Counted from the first letter of the stretch, positions 1 through 11,614 are shown. The stretch: 64,000 bases of DNA from Thalassia testudinum (GCA_037157565.1 JAZHRO010000073.1:90746001-90810000), one strand, 5' to 3'. Notes: generated by a model not told the origin, from the sequence alone. Numbers and translations are program-made.

Positions 1-558
1 AGGAGAAAAAGAACAAAATGAAAAGGAGCACAAAATGAAAGAAAAGTAATAGTCATTAGTAAGAAATTAAGGAGTTAACCTAAGTTCTAAACCTCATTTA
101 GGAAAAAGAAATGGAAAGTGCACAGTGAGATTAGTAAGAATGCAAACCGTAGGCATTCTTGGATAGACTCTTAGTACCCATTAAGATCTAGACATTCCTC
201 AAGAGGTTGAGGAAAATGAAAAGCTTAAGTATTAAGTCCAAGGCTTAGGGAGTATTTGGCCTCATTAACTAACTTTTGGCTTACGGGACTCAGTAACCTA
301 AGCACCCTAACTTCACACACAGCCTGGTTCAGTAAGCATAAAAATCAAAATCATGCAGAAGCGTTGCAAAAATTCTGAAAAAGACACCTATAGTAGGAGC
401 GGCCGATCAACACAAGTTGATTTGGACAAATTCCCAGCGTGGAGAGGTGGAAAATTCCCCTCGAAGATGCATAACAAAATATCATCTCTTCGGTGCTTGT
501 TTCTTAGGATATTTACATATCCTACTAGGGGCATGTAAGCACTTTGCTGGTTCAGATT

Positions 559-715
559 CCATGGATGGCATTATCACGAAGTGTCAATTGCCAGGGTCTG
601 AATTCAGCCACGGAACACCATGGATGGGATTATCTCGAAATTTCAAAAGCCAAGGTTCTGGGGGTTACCATGGGCGGTGCTATCTCGAAGCATCGACTGC
701 CAGGAATCCTTGAGG
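559..715 (+). repeat. three tandem CCATGG-headed repeat units in fam1 3' region
   Basis: Units start at CCATGG at 559, 618 and 668. Each continues with a G(A/C)(T/G)GG block, TTATC or TATC, then CGAA and a GCCA or CCAGG block, so the period is about 50-59 bases. The same arrangement occurs on the minus strand at 7130-7311 in fam3. It is non-coding; its role is unknown. Confidence 0.7.
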
Positions 716-1116
716 ATTGATGATGGGGACAAGGAATCTGATACAGACCATGTTGAGAAGCCAATCCTAAGCTAGAATTAAAAAGAAAAAGAGAGAGAAA
801 ACTCTCCAAACATATAAATCTTCTACCTCTCTTTCTTACAAAACGCATTGCGAACTAAGCCAGGGCTAAAATTATCTCAAGCACAGGTGCTTTAACCACA
901 AAGTCCAATAATCCTTAGGTTAGTTCTTGTAGGCCTTAAAAACCTTTGCTAAGGATTGAGGCTGAGGCTAGACATATTTGGATCTTGGTTGGTACTAGAG
1001 TACCTTTTAGGCCTATGGTTGGCATTCTGACCTAATCAAGGTTACAAAGGAAAAAGCACTTATCTAAACTCATTAAGAACTTCGTGGCCTAGAACAAAGG
1101 TTGAAACCTTAAAATT

Positions 1117-1152
1117 TTACTAAGGGACTAGCAAAAGCTAGGCATGGGGGTA
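1117..1152 (+). promoter_or_regulatory. hairpin plus polypurine tract (PPT) of fam1
   Basis: TTACTAAGGGACTAGCAA (imperfect stem) at 1117-1134 is followed by GGCATGGGGGTA at 1141-1152, directly abutting the LTR start TGATGAG at 1153. A purine-rich tract abutting the 3' LTR is the plus-strand primer of LTR retrotransposons. Confidence 0.8.
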
Positions 1153-3900
1153 TGATGAGAACCTCATCATGAACCCTAACTAGCACAATTTATTCCAAAT
1201 GAGTATGAAAAAGCTCCTACAAAACCTAAAGAGAGGCTTAACTTAGACATTCCGAGTTAAAGAACAAAACAAATCATAAGGGGTAAAATTGTAATTTCAC
1301 CAATGCAATGTGCAAATAGGAAAATTAAGGGTCCAAACACAGGTCAAACGAGCTTAATAAGGAGGGAAGTGGGATGATCTATTAAATGTCATTCTGTAAC
1401 CCTAAAATAAACCTACTTTAATTCACAAGGTTTGAGGCAGGATAAAAATAAACTAAACCCTCTAAGATTCATGGAAAAATATTCCCTAGGGTTTAGAACC
1501 TTCAATTTGGCCTTTGCAACCTATTTTGACCTAAAATGAGAAGCATGCCCAATTTATGACTTAATTTGGGTTTTTGTGCAAATTTACTGGTCAAACATGG
1601 TCCAACTGAAAATGAAATTTCACCATTAAAATCCTTAGGTTCAAAATAGTCTAGTATAAAAATTTGGGCCTAATATAAGACCATCTTGACCAATTTTACA
1701 AATTGGTCCTCTTAATTTACTTTCTGACCCTTATCTTTTGAAACCCTTGCGATTAGCCCCCTATCTTCTCATCATTCTTTGCAGAATGGTCCCCCCTGCC
1801 ATTTATGTGTAGCACCATACCTCCGGCGACCTTGCTCGGAGGATGGCACCGCATAGGGTAGGGCGCCCGTCCTCAGGAACAAGCGGGGGGTTCCCTGCGT
1901 CGTCCTCTGTCGCAGGGACCCTCCCCTGACCTCTGCAACCGACCATGCCTCTCGTGCAAATGCACGACAGGCATGGGTGTCCATTTCCGGCCACACTTCT
2001 GTGAGAGCAGTAAGTCACCTCCTCGATCTCCTCTCCTCACCAGTGCCTATTTAAGGAGCGGCAGGGTCTACCTTCTCCTTCAAGCTATTTTTGTGAACCT
2101 TAGATTTTGTCTCTTCCCTCTTCGGTCAGGCAGCCCGAGCATCCGATGATCCTCCCTCCACCTCCTTGTTGCTTTGCTGCCATACCTGCAGTAGAGCCTA
2201 CTCTGCTCCGTCGTCCCACGCCAGGCCGTACCAGCTGGCACCCTCCGATCTCCTCCTCGTCACTGATAACCCCCTCCTCGGCATCTTCGTCCCCAGCTCA
2301 GGCAGGCACGAGCCGAACGCCTCCCTCTCCCGCTTCGTTGACTAAGTAGGTAGGAATCTTTCCCTCTCTCTCCCTTATATTTTTCCCTTCCTGATTTACC
2401 ATTTTTAACCCACCGACCGCCACTTCCACCTCCATCTGCACCATCTCCGGTAGCCATCTCCGGCGAGGTCGCTCCACCTCCACAGACCACCTCACCCCTC
2501 GCTGACAAGTCCAGAAGCTCCCCCTCACTCCACTCAACCATTTCCCCCACTCCATTCACCACCATTCACCGCTCGACCACCCCCCGAACAAACCCACTTC
2601 CGCACACACAGTCTGCCCTAGGCACACGGCCACAGGCGCCTACGCACCTTGCCGACCCTCGCACCGCCATTGCCACCCTCTGGCGAAGCTCCCTACATTA
2701 TCTGATGTGGCCGAGAGGCTGTCCTTGTGATTTCAGGTCTCCGCCTCCTCGCCGCCATTGACGAGCTGCTGGAGCTCCTTTGCAAGCAGCTCCAGGACGC
2801 CTCTAGCCCAGGTGTGAGTCCCAGGCAGCGAGGGTTGCTTCCGCGAGTGGGCCCAGGTTTGTGATTGGGGTCAGGAAAGCTAGCTGCTGCCCCAATTGGC
2901 AGTGCCTTCTCGCCTGCTGGCATGCAGATTGGAGGTGGGACTTTAGTCCCACCTCGTAAGTGTGTGGCCTCGCGCCCACACTTAAATTGAAAAAGTGAAT
3001 AGAGCTATTCGCCTTCGATACACAGGGGTCAGGTCCCTCACCCGCACGCAGTGTGCCATGCGCTCACCTGCCCTCACCTGCGCTCACACCCCGCGAGTCT
3101 GGGCCGAACCCGACTACCCGACTAAGCACTCCTCGCCCACCACCGCACGCCGGTGGGCCTGGTCTCGGGTGCGCAACCCGAACCCGATTACTCGGCTCTA
3201 GGAGAGCTTTCCTAAAGAGAGATTTAGAGAGAAAGAGAGACGCGGGGAAGGGGTAGGTTTTGCACTGATCGTTGTCTGTGCGTGCAGGGAAGAAGGAAAA
3301 AGAAGAAGAAGCAGGAAAAGTTAGAAGAAGAGAGGAGGAGCGGCTGAAGACTTAGCCACACTGTAGCAAACGCATAGTTAAGTCGTCTGAGCACCGAGTC
3401 AGACGACGGAAGGTCAACAGCCAGAGTAGGAAAGAAGTCTGGCTGAAGAAGAAAGAGGAACGGCCAGAGCAGAAAAAGAAAAGAAGGAAGAAGAAAGGAA
3501 GACCTAGCAGCTGAAAGAGAGAAGGCAGAAGCTCTGCAGCCGCAAGGAAGAAAAGAAGAAAATCAAAGAGGAAGAAAGGAAAAAGAGAAAGGGTCACCAC
3601 AACCGCAGAAAGAAAAGAAGAGAGAAGGCAAGGCAGGTTGAAGGAAGAGAAGAATCAGCTACAAGAGAAGAAGAAAAGAGAAGAGGAAGAGAGAAGAAGA
3701 AGCCAACAAGAAAAGAGAACTTTTGCTCTCTCTCTCTTATTATTGTAACATAATTGTGAACCTTTATGCTTCTAGGATTATAGTTGCTCCCTGAGTTCGA
3801 CCTCGGGAAACTTGTTATGAGTAAAACAAAATTTGTATTAAATTGTTAATCGCTTTGTTATATACCATAACGACTGTAACAAATAACCAGACCAACGAAG
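1153..3900 (+). repeat. fam1 LTR, plus orientation (3' LTR)
   Basis: It starts TGATGAGAACCTCATCA, a 7-bp terminal dyad, right after the PPT. It is similar in inverse orientation to 3900-5586 and to 61301-63800, which defines an LTR of about 2.7 kb. A TATA-like CTATTTAAGG lies at 2047-2056, and the other two copies have TATA boxes at the equivalent place (4644-4653 and 63135-63143, read on minus). Positions about 3280-3725 are almost pure purine on this strand. The right border is approximate. Open frames inside are low-complexity by-products of composition. Confidence 0.8.
2047..2056 (+). promoter_or_regulatory. TATA-like box of fam1 LTR
   Basis: CTATTTAAGG about 900 bases into the LTR; TATA motifs sit at the matching place in the copies at 4644-4653 (CTATAAAAGG on minus) and 63135-63143 (CTATAAATA on minus). 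Conservation in three copies suggests the Pol II promoter of the LTR. Confidence 0.55.
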
Positions 3901-5586
3901 CGACGCAGCCATGGAGCTGGAGAACAGTCGAGCTTGAGTCGTCGTTAATGGCGGTTGGGAGCTTGACTCTGCACGAAACAAAAAGAACCTTGTAGCTTTA
4001 GCAGACCACAGGAGGACCTTCGTCGTGTTACGGCGAAGGTGACGTGATCGGTGGCAGGCCGTGGGGTGGCCTAGGCGTGCTTGCCTAGGTCACTCTGTGG
4101 CCGGATTTATGGGTTAGGTCGGGGGAAGCGTGGAGTGTGTGTGGCATCCTGTGGATGGGTGGAAGGTGTTCAGTGGAGTGTGGCGGAGGTTGTGAGGTGG
4201 GTGGCAAGACGTGTGGGGGTGTGGAGTGACGGATGCGTCTCGCTGGAGGGTGGCCGGAGATGGGGAAGATGTGGGCGGACAGTGGCGGTCGAGGGGTGTT
4301 GTGTGAAATAGAATGAGGGAAAGGAAAGAGTGGAAGACGAGGAGCTTATCTGGAGTAATTGGAGTGAAGGGGGGGCAGAGGAGACGGACGTCTCATTTTT
4401 GCCGTCGTCAGAGAAGATGGCCTTGAGGGAGATAACGGCGATGAGGAGGACTGGAAGGTGTGTGTTGGAGTGGCGCGACGTAGGAGGACGAGGCAGAGTG
4501 AACCCTGCTACTGGTATGGCAGCAGAGCAACAAGAGGGAGGGGGAAGAATCGTCGAAGCTTGCTTTTGGCCGGAGAGAGGGGAGATGAAATCTGGGAGAA
4601 TCTACGGCTAAAACAAGCTTGAGATTCTCAGAGGACCGGGGGTCCTTTTATAGATGCTGGCTGAACTTCTGGTGCGTGGAGGGTAAGCATTCTGCCATCG
4701 ACTTCTCACCGAAGAAGGAAGGTAGTTGTAGCTCCAAATCTCGTGCATTCGCACGAGAGATTGGATGGAAATCAAATATTGTGATTGAGCTCAGATGGAA
4801 GGGGATTCCTCAGAGAATCTCCCTTCCAAATCTGGGAGGAGATCTCTGAGGGATCAGGGAGTATTCCCCCTCCATTCCTCGCTAGAGAAGGATTCCTCCC
4901 CATTAATGACGGAGGGACATGTTTGTAAGAGTGGCAAGGAAGATAGGGGGGTTTGTGTAATGGTTTTCAAAAGATAGGGGCCAAAATGTAATTGGGTGTA
5001 CTAATTTGCAAAGTAGGTCAAGATGACCTCCCCTTAGGTTCAAATTTTGGTACAAACCTAATTTGGACCTAAGGAATCCAATGGTGAAGTTGGATTTTAG
5101 GTTTGACCACGTTTGAGTTGACTTTTTATACAAAAATGAAAATTAGGTTAATTAATGAGCTAGGACCCTAATCTTGGTCAAAATAGGTTCCAAAGGTCAA
5201 ATTGAAGGTTCTAAACCTTAGGGAATATTTTTCCATGAATTTTACAAGGTTTAGTTGATTTTTATCCAGACCAAAACCACGTTGAATTAAGCGGGTCTGT
5301 TTTAGGGTTACCAGATGTCTTTTAATTCTTGGATTGCATATGAACCAATTTCTGATTGAACCAACCCACCTTTTATATTATTTAGACCATTTGACCTATG
5401 TTTTTCCTTTGAGAAATCCTATTTATGTACTGCAATGGTAAAATTACAGTTTTACCCTTTATTTCATGGTTGCTTCTCAGAACACTTATTCCTTCAATTA
5501 AGCCCTCCTCGAAGTTATGTAGGAGCTTTTATTCTCTTTCTTGGGTCAAAATGAGCTAGTTAGGGCTCTTGATGAGGCTCTCATCA
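3900..5586 (-). repeat. fam1 LTR, minus orientation, truncated at its 3' end
   Basis: Read on minus it starts TGATGAGAGCCTCATCA at 5586 and follows the fam1 LTR to about 3900, where it lacks roughly 1.1 kb of the LTR end compared with 61301-63800. It lies tail-to-tail with the plus copy at 1153-3900, so 1153-5586 forms a large imperfect palindrome with about 1.2 kb of unpaired centre. At 5587 a fam3 LTR resumes. Confidence 0.8.
4644..4653 (-). promoter_or_regulatory. TATA box of inverted fam1 LTR
   Basis: CTATAAAAGG on minus, at the position matching the TATA boxes of the other two fam1 LTR copies. Confidence 0.55.
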
Positions 5587-6735
5587 GCTGCTGGCTGTTG
5601 CTGCTAGTGATGCATTGGCCACGCGGGAAGGAAATGCGGAGGTGTGCACGGGTGCTGTAGGTGCACGTGGGTGCTGCAGGCCTCACGCGGGGAGGCGTTG
5701 AAGGATGCAGATGCTGCTGCGGGCTGGTGGAGGTGGTATTGCGCACGATTAAAGGGGGCACGAAGGTGCTGGCGGAGCGCATGCAGGTTGTGTGCGCGTA
5801 GAAATGGCACAGCTGTAGGTGGTGACTGCACGCGGTGGAGCTGGAGGGCAGTGGTGCATCATGGTGAGTGCTATAGGAGGTAAGGTGCATGGATGGCGCT
5901 GCTGCAGGGGGTGATTGAGTGCGGGTAGTGGAGGCGTATGGAGAGGGTGTTTGGGTTCTTTTTGGTGAAGGAAAAATAGAGGAAAGAAAAATGAAGAGGA
6001 AGGTGGAGGTCAGACGTCTGGGATCATTCCTAGACGTCTTAACTGGCATGGAAGCGAGGAACTAGAGTTGGTTGATGGTGATGGCAGTGAGGGTTGTACT
6101 TCACGATGTTGTTGCAGCGTTGAGGGATGCACAGTGAGGTGGTCACAGTAATGTAGTTGCTTCGATTTAGCAGAGCGTCCTATCATGACGCATGCCTACG
6201 GTGGTGGAGCAACTGCCGCAGTCAAGGCTAGTGGTGGTGAAATGGAGAAGCTCAAAGGCTTTTGCACAGTGGTGGGTCAGGGATGGTGGCTTGCAGAGCC
6301 CGGTTGAGGCTCTCCCTTTCTTATAGCTACAGGGAAGTCGTAGGCATAGACAGTTATTGGTTGAAGAAGAGGTGAAGCAACGCAGATCGTGGGAACAAAG
6401 ATCCACGATTGTCACTTGTGCATTTAGCCGACGCAACTCTCATGCATGCATCCGTTGGAGGTAAAATAAAGAAAGCAAATGAAGGTTATTTATTTATAAG
6501 CCCTTAAAAGAAATGTGAAATAAAATAATGCATGTAATGCAACCCAAAAGATTAACTATTCTAATGCATGCTATTCTAAATGAATTCTAAGTATGAATGC
6601 AATGCATGAAATATGTAAATCAATGAATAATTAGACTAATCTATTTACATCTTATTGTATGCCTTTTACATGCCAATATTAATCTAATTCCTAGTCATTT
6701 AAGTAACTAATTGTCCCACAAATATGGGCTCATCA
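5587..6735 (-). repeat. fam3 3' LTR, partial
   Basis: Read on minus it starts TGATGAGCCCATATTTGTGG at 6735 and is similar throughout to 30340-31497, the 5' LTR of the same element. CTATAAG at 6320-6326 (minus) is a TATA candidate shared with 31082-31088. Two GACGTC sites lie at 6013-6018 and 6033-6038. The end of the LTR is missing because fam1 sequence abuts at 5586. Confidence 0.85.
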
Positions 6736-6772
6736 AATGTCCCCATGCCTAGTTTTTGCTAGTCCCTAGCAA
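6736..6772 (-). promoter_or_regulatory. PPT and upstream hairpin of fam3
   Basis: On minus, TTGCTAGGGACTAGCAA (6756-6772, perfect 7-bp stem with a 3-base loop) precedes a TAGGCATGGGGACATT tract that abuts the LTR start at 6735. Confidence 0.8.
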
Positions 6773-7806
6773 ATTCAAGCAATAACCCAACTCTTCAAGT
6801 GGACTAGCCAACCCAATCGGTCTTTCTTTAGAAACATGTTAAGTTCAAACTTTAGACCTAAGGTTCCCAAGTAATTGCTAGGTTACAGAATAGGTCAGCT
6901 AAAGATGAGTTGCAGGCACAGGTTTCCCTGATTTCTAACTCTACCCTAGGGTTTATTGGTCCTAGAGATTAAAGCATCCGTGCATGTGCATTGGTCTGAG
7001 TTATTTAAGGTTGGTTTGATTGCCAACTAGGAAAGAGAGTAAGAAAGAGATATTTTTTTTAATATATAATTTTTTTGTTTGATTCCTCTAAGTCTAACCT
7101 TGGATAAGCTATCAGCACGATTTGTGTCGGATTCATTGTCCCCATCACCGAACCTTGAAGGGTGCTTGGCTTTCGATGCTTTGAGATAGCACTGCCCATA
7201 GCGACCCCATGAACTCCTGCCAATCGACACTTCGAGTTAGTATCGCCCGTGGATTTCTAAAGCGAATTCAGGCCTATGGCACTCTGCACTTCAAGATAGG
7301 GCCACCCATGGTACCTGAACCGCACAATGCGCGTACATGCCCCCAGTAGGATGGATATCCTAAGAGATAAGCACCAAGGAGGTGACATGTTATCATTGCA
7401 TCCTCAAGGTGAGCATGTAGTCCACCTCTTCTGCGGTAGGAACTCTTCCAATCAACTTGTGCTTTCAAGCTTCTCCTAAGTTAGAACTAAGAGAACCAAA
7501 ATTTCTCTAAGAAAGGAATTAGGGTGATCACTATTTACACAAGACCAAGTGTATTTGAATTGTGGGTGCTTTGGTTACGAGGACCCGTAAACCAAATGCA
7601 GGGTCCAGCTAGTTAAGCTCAATAATGCAAAATGTTTTTTTTTTATATGCAATGTAGAATATTTAAACTAAATGCATGAATGCACTATGTATAAATGCTA
7701 TGTACAGATGCCTCAGGTCCTATCCCCCTATGCCTAATTCAGAAAATGTCCTCATTGAAATAAAATGGTTAAGGGAAGATATTACCTGAGGCAGGAAAGA
7801 AAGGAG
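6773..7806 (-). other. fam3 3' non-coding internal region
   Basis: It lies between the pol stop and the PPT. No protein family is recognisable. It holds the CCATGG-type repeat units at 7130-7311, similar in inverse orientation to 559-715. Confidence 0.7.
7130..7311 (-). repeat. tandem CCATGG-type repeat units in fam3 3' region
   Basis: On minus, three units start at CCATGG (7306-7311), at the CCACGGGCGAT block and at the CTATGGGCAGT block. Each is followed by (C)TATCT(T/C)(G/A)AAG or a close variant and a GCCA/GGCAGG block. Homologous to 559-715 of fam1. Confidence 0.65.
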
Positions 7807-8311
7807 CTAAGGCTCCTTGAGAGTGACCTCGTCAACCAAATGGCCATCCAAAGTTACATAAGGTTTTAATCGTTGGCCATTGATGGTAAAGAGTGCTGCT
7901 GAAGAAGATGGGCTCTTGATTTCCATAGCCCTATGCGGAAATACTTTGGTGATAATATAAGGCCCATCTCAACGTGATTTCAATTTTTCAGAAAACAACA
8001 TAAGTCTGGAATTGAAAAGCTAGACTTGTTGGTTGGGCTCAAAGGTCTTTCTAAGGATATATTTATCATGCAAGACCATAGTTCTCTCTTTATAAGCTTG
8101 GGAGGTGTCATAAGCGTCATTCCTCAGCTCCTCAAGCTCAGTCAACTCCAGTAAACGTGCTTTACCGGCTTGCTCTAAATCCATGTTGACACTTCAGATA
8201 GCCCAAAGTGCCTTATGTTGAAGTTCAACGGGTAATTGGCATGCTTTCCGATACACAATCCAGAAAGGAGACATACCTAAAGGGGTTTTGTAGGCCGTTA
8301 AATAAACCCAT
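7807..8311 (-). pseudogene. fam3 integrase C-terminal part
   Basis: On minus this continues the integrase broken by the solo LTR. After the junction it reads TPLGMSPFWIVYRKACQLP, matching the block after the core domain of Athila integrases ([19 protein letters not shown] in kind). It ends near [18 protein letters not shown], the usual tail of the pol polyprotein, also seen in the fam4 pol at 19924. The stop lies at about 7807. Several stops and shifts interrupt the middle, so it is not functional. Confidence 0.8.
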
Positions 8312-10230
8312 TGATTAGCCCATATTTGTGGGCTATTTAAGTATTTAAGTGCCTAGACATTAAGTTAATTCTAACATTTATTTAGCATAAATTAGGATGT
8401 AAATAGATTAATTTATAGTTCTGATTTAATTACATAATTCATGCATTGCATTCATATTTAAATGCATTTAGAATTAACTTAGAATTGCATTCATTTAATT
8501 AGTTAACCAATTAGGTGCATTGCATGCATTATTTTAAGTTAACATAAAAGTTGAGGGTTTGTATATAAATAACCATAATATTTTATTATTATTTTATTCT
8601 TCTTCTATGAGCAATGGCTGCATTTCTTCCTCCAGCTACCGCAGTCAAGACCCCATTCATGGAGGAGCGGGTGTGTTGGATCTGGTCGGGCAGCTGATTA
8701 CAAGGGAGAGGAGGAGGCTGCTGAGCTCAAGGAGACACCGCCCCACTCCACCACCGTGTACTCCATTCCACCACTATGGTCTCCAAGGCCAAGCTCCACC
8801 ACACCATGGGCCGGTGGGGTGACAGACCACCGCGCCAAGAGGATGGAGTTGGTCGCCACCATGTACGAGCTCCTTGAAGCTCGCCTACCATGAGTGCATC
8901 CACTGATGCACGACTGCCACCGCTTCATTAGACACCATCACGCACGCCCTCACTTCAGTTCCAACCATCAGCCATCTGCCCACCGCACCTTCACCTTCAT
9001 CCAGCCAACCGCGCCCTCACTTCATCACTGCAGCACCAGTCACTTGTGTGCACGGGCCCTCACCACAACCAGCGCATGTGCCAGCAGCACCTGTCCCCAC
9101 TCCATCAGACTCACACACGCTTCTAACCCAGCCTGCAGAACCTGTGCCTTCATAACTTCTCCAGTGCACCCTGACTCCAGCCCAGCCACCGCACGCCCGT
9201 GTCTCCTCGCCTTAGTGCCTGCACGCACTCGCACCATCATCTGCAGTGCCTTCTGTAGCACCTGCAGCAGCGCCAACAGGACCACCGCGTGCGCCTATGC
9301 GCTCTGCAGAACCCACACCTCCACCCACCCCCGCTGCAGACCCGCGCACACCCTGCAGCTCCTCAGCTACTACATGTACCTGCTCCACCCACAGCCCTCC
9401 CCGCAGCACCTGCAGCCGGCGCCACCACCAAGCCTACGCGTGCCTGTGCACTTTGCAGAGCGCCCAGCGCCCACGCCTCCGCATCTCCGCGCGCTTGCAA
9501 TGCCCTCTGCACCTGCGCATGCCTTCACCAGCAAGCACAGCTAGTAGCAAGCTTCTCCACCGCCGCCACTCCTCTCCTCCAGCAAGCTGGCTCCGGCAAT
9601 CTCACGACACACCACTGCCACCACCGCGACGGCCTCGCTTCAGCCAACCTCTTGTAGGAGTGACTCCTCGATTGAACCTCTCTCCCATGCGCAAGGAGGA
9701 GAGAGGTAAAATGTTCTGTTTTTATGTTAATTAATAATTACATTTGAATGCCATTACCACCAAAATCAATTTTAATTTATGATTATTTTATTATGGTGAA
9801 ATTGTGACCGCATACTCATGCTTTCTAATAATTGTGTGGTTATTGTTATTCACATGTTTTAACATTTGTTTTGTGATTAAAATGTGCACAAATTTTCTCT
9901 AATACATGTCAATTGGAAATTACATAAAATCATCACATATTTATTGAATATTTCAATGAGGAAAAAATGCCTATCTACCCGTATATTTTTGAGTTTTTGT
10001 GCACCTTCTTTGCATCGCATTTCATGTCAGATTTGACTATGGATTTTGCACTTGATTGAAAGAATACAAAATAATCGAGATTTTATTGCATCATTGCCTC
10101 CCTATGGACACGACCCGCTCTTCTACGAGTGGTTTAATTTTAATTATTTTGTTAAGCGATTTTCCACCACTTTGATCCTATAACGATAAATCATCTAATA
10201 CATAATTTGAAAATGAAAACTGACTTATCA
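8312..10230 (+). repeat. fam6 solo LTR inserted in fam3 integrase
   Basis: It starts TGATTAGCCC, which contains the dyad TAGCCCATATTTGTGGGCTA (8316-8335), and ends TTATCA. It is flanked by perfect 5-bp duplications CCCAT at 8307-8311 and 10231-10235. No internal region is present, so this is a solo LTR from intra-element recombination. Its first 200 bases resemble the fam3 LTR start, so the two families are related. A CA-rich low-complexity stretch at 8890-9660 yields Pro/Ala/Thr-rich open frames that I do not consider genes. Confidence 0.92.
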
Positions 10231-10235
10231 CCCAT

Positions 10236-10860
10236 AAAGCATCATCGAGCTTTTGAGACCAGTCCTTCCTATCTGGCCTAATAGTCTTTTCTAAAATGTT
10301 CTTAAGCTCCCTATTTGACACTTCAACCTAGCCATTGGTCTGAGCATGGTAATGTGTAGCAATCTTGTGAGTTACTCCCAAACTCTTGAGTAGTCGATTG
10401 AAATGATGGTTCCGGAAATGAGGTCCCTCATCACTTATAATTGTCTTGGGGCAGCCAAAGCGAGATATGATATTGGCCTTCACAAATTTCAAAACCACAG
10501 AGTGGTCACTTGTGCGTGTAGGGATGGCATTTATTCACTTGGAGATGTAATCCACTGCCTCTAAGATATATTCGAATCCATGGGACGAAGGGAAGGGACC
10601 CATGAAGTCTAGCCCCCAAACATTAAAAATTTCCACAGGTTGGATAGGGTGTTGGGGCATCTCATTCTGCTTCCTAATTGTTCCAGTCAATTGACATCTG
10701 AGACAAGCCTTAACAAAATAATGGGAATCCTTAAATAAGGAAGGCCACCAAAAATTAGACTAGAGAACCTTAAAAGCTGTCTTCTTAGCACCAAAGTATC
10801 CTCCACAATGAAGCTCATGGAAAAATCTCAACATACTCTATTGCTCTTCTTCAGGCACAC
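10236..10860 (-). pseudogene. fam3 integrase zinc-binding and core region
   Basis: On minus it shows CLRCQ of the zinc-binding region, VWGLDFMGP (first catalytic Asp), TIISDEGPHF (second Asp) and TNG-stop-VEVSNR, where the usual Gln before the catalytic Glu region is a TAG stop. It then reads [16 protein letters not shown] up to the solo-LTR insertion point. At least three in-frame stops make it inactive. The enzyme family inserts the cDNA copy into the host chromosome. Confidence 0.85.
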
Positions 10861-10861
10861 A

Positions 10862-11446
10862 TCATCTCCAAACTTGGTCTTGTCCAATATGAAATAATTT
10901 TGGCTTTCCCCAATGAAAGAATCTAACTTGGGAAATGAATCGCTTCCATTTTTGCGCATCCCAAGAGCCAGGGGTTTCTCTAGTGACCAAGTAATTAACT
11001 GTATCTACATACCAGGGTGAAGTCGATGTTACCGCCATAACGGTTTCATCGGGAGATGTCTCACGGATGTCTCCAGATTGAGAGTCATCAAGGGGAAGGT
11101 GAGACAGGTGGTCAGCCACTACATTTTCCACTCCTTTCTTTTCACGAATTTCTAAGTCAAACTCTTGAAGGAGTAGAATCCATCTAATTAAACGTGGCTT
11201 AGAGTCTTTCTTGGCAATGAGATGTTTCACTGCCGCATGATTAGTAAAAATGACCACCTTGGATCCAAGAAGATAATACCTAAACTTCTCTAGAGCAAAA
11301 ACTACAGCAAGTAATTCTTTTTCAATGACTATGTAGTTTTGTTGTGGTTCAGTTAAAGTCTTGCTAGCATAGTGCAGCACATGTGGTCTTCCCTCAACCC
11401 TCTGTCCAATAATGTCTCCCACAGCATAATCCAAAGTGTCACACAT
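10862..11446 (-). pseudogene. fam3 RNase H domain
   Basis: The 194-residue open frame reads [15 protein letters not shown], then [43 protein letters not shown] and [11 protein letters not shown], in the order of a Ty3/gypsy RNase H. The usual catalytic Asp in FTDHAA is Asn here, and the first block has TL where AS is usual. In the family this domain removes the RNA strand of the RNA/DNA hybrid. It is in the same frame as the RT open frame at 11615-12328, separated by nonsense codons. Confidence 0.88.
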
Positions 11447-11614
11447 TAGCTCAAATGGGAGTGTCTAGTCAGGAGCTCGGATAATACGTGCAGAGGTCAA
11501 GGCCTCCATCAACGTATGAAAAGCCTCGACACACTTTGAATCAAAATCGAAAGAAGATTCCTTCACAAATAAGTCGCAAAGTGGCCTAGAAATTTTGCTG
11601 AAATTCTTAATGAA

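Larger units (their letters stand above)
1..1152 (+). mobile_element. fam1 element, 3' non-coding internal region (5' part outside window)
   Basis: No coding signal is visible; the short open frames here have no family resemblance. The stretch ends in a hairpin and polypurine tract immediately before a fam1 LTR start, so it is the 3' untranslated internal end of a plus-strand LTR retrotransposon. Positions about 400-715 are similar, in inverse orientation, to 7130-7470 in the fam3 element, which supports the assignment to an Athila-type 3' region. Confidence 0.75.

Noticed and set aside
4081..4977. Chain of plus-strand open frames as a gene
   Set aside because: Within the inverted fam1 LTR, GC-rich, and not kept as frames in the copy at 62500-63480.
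5546..6049. A 167-residue Ser/Thr/Pro-rich minus frame
   Set aside because: It spans the junction of two different LTRs (fam1 and fam3), so it is a chance fusion.
8894..9734. Overlapping open frames of 216, 162 and 122 residues as a gene
   Set aside because: Pro/Ala/Thr/His-rich in all frames because of CA- and GC-rich low complexity inside the solo LTR; no motif and no start context.
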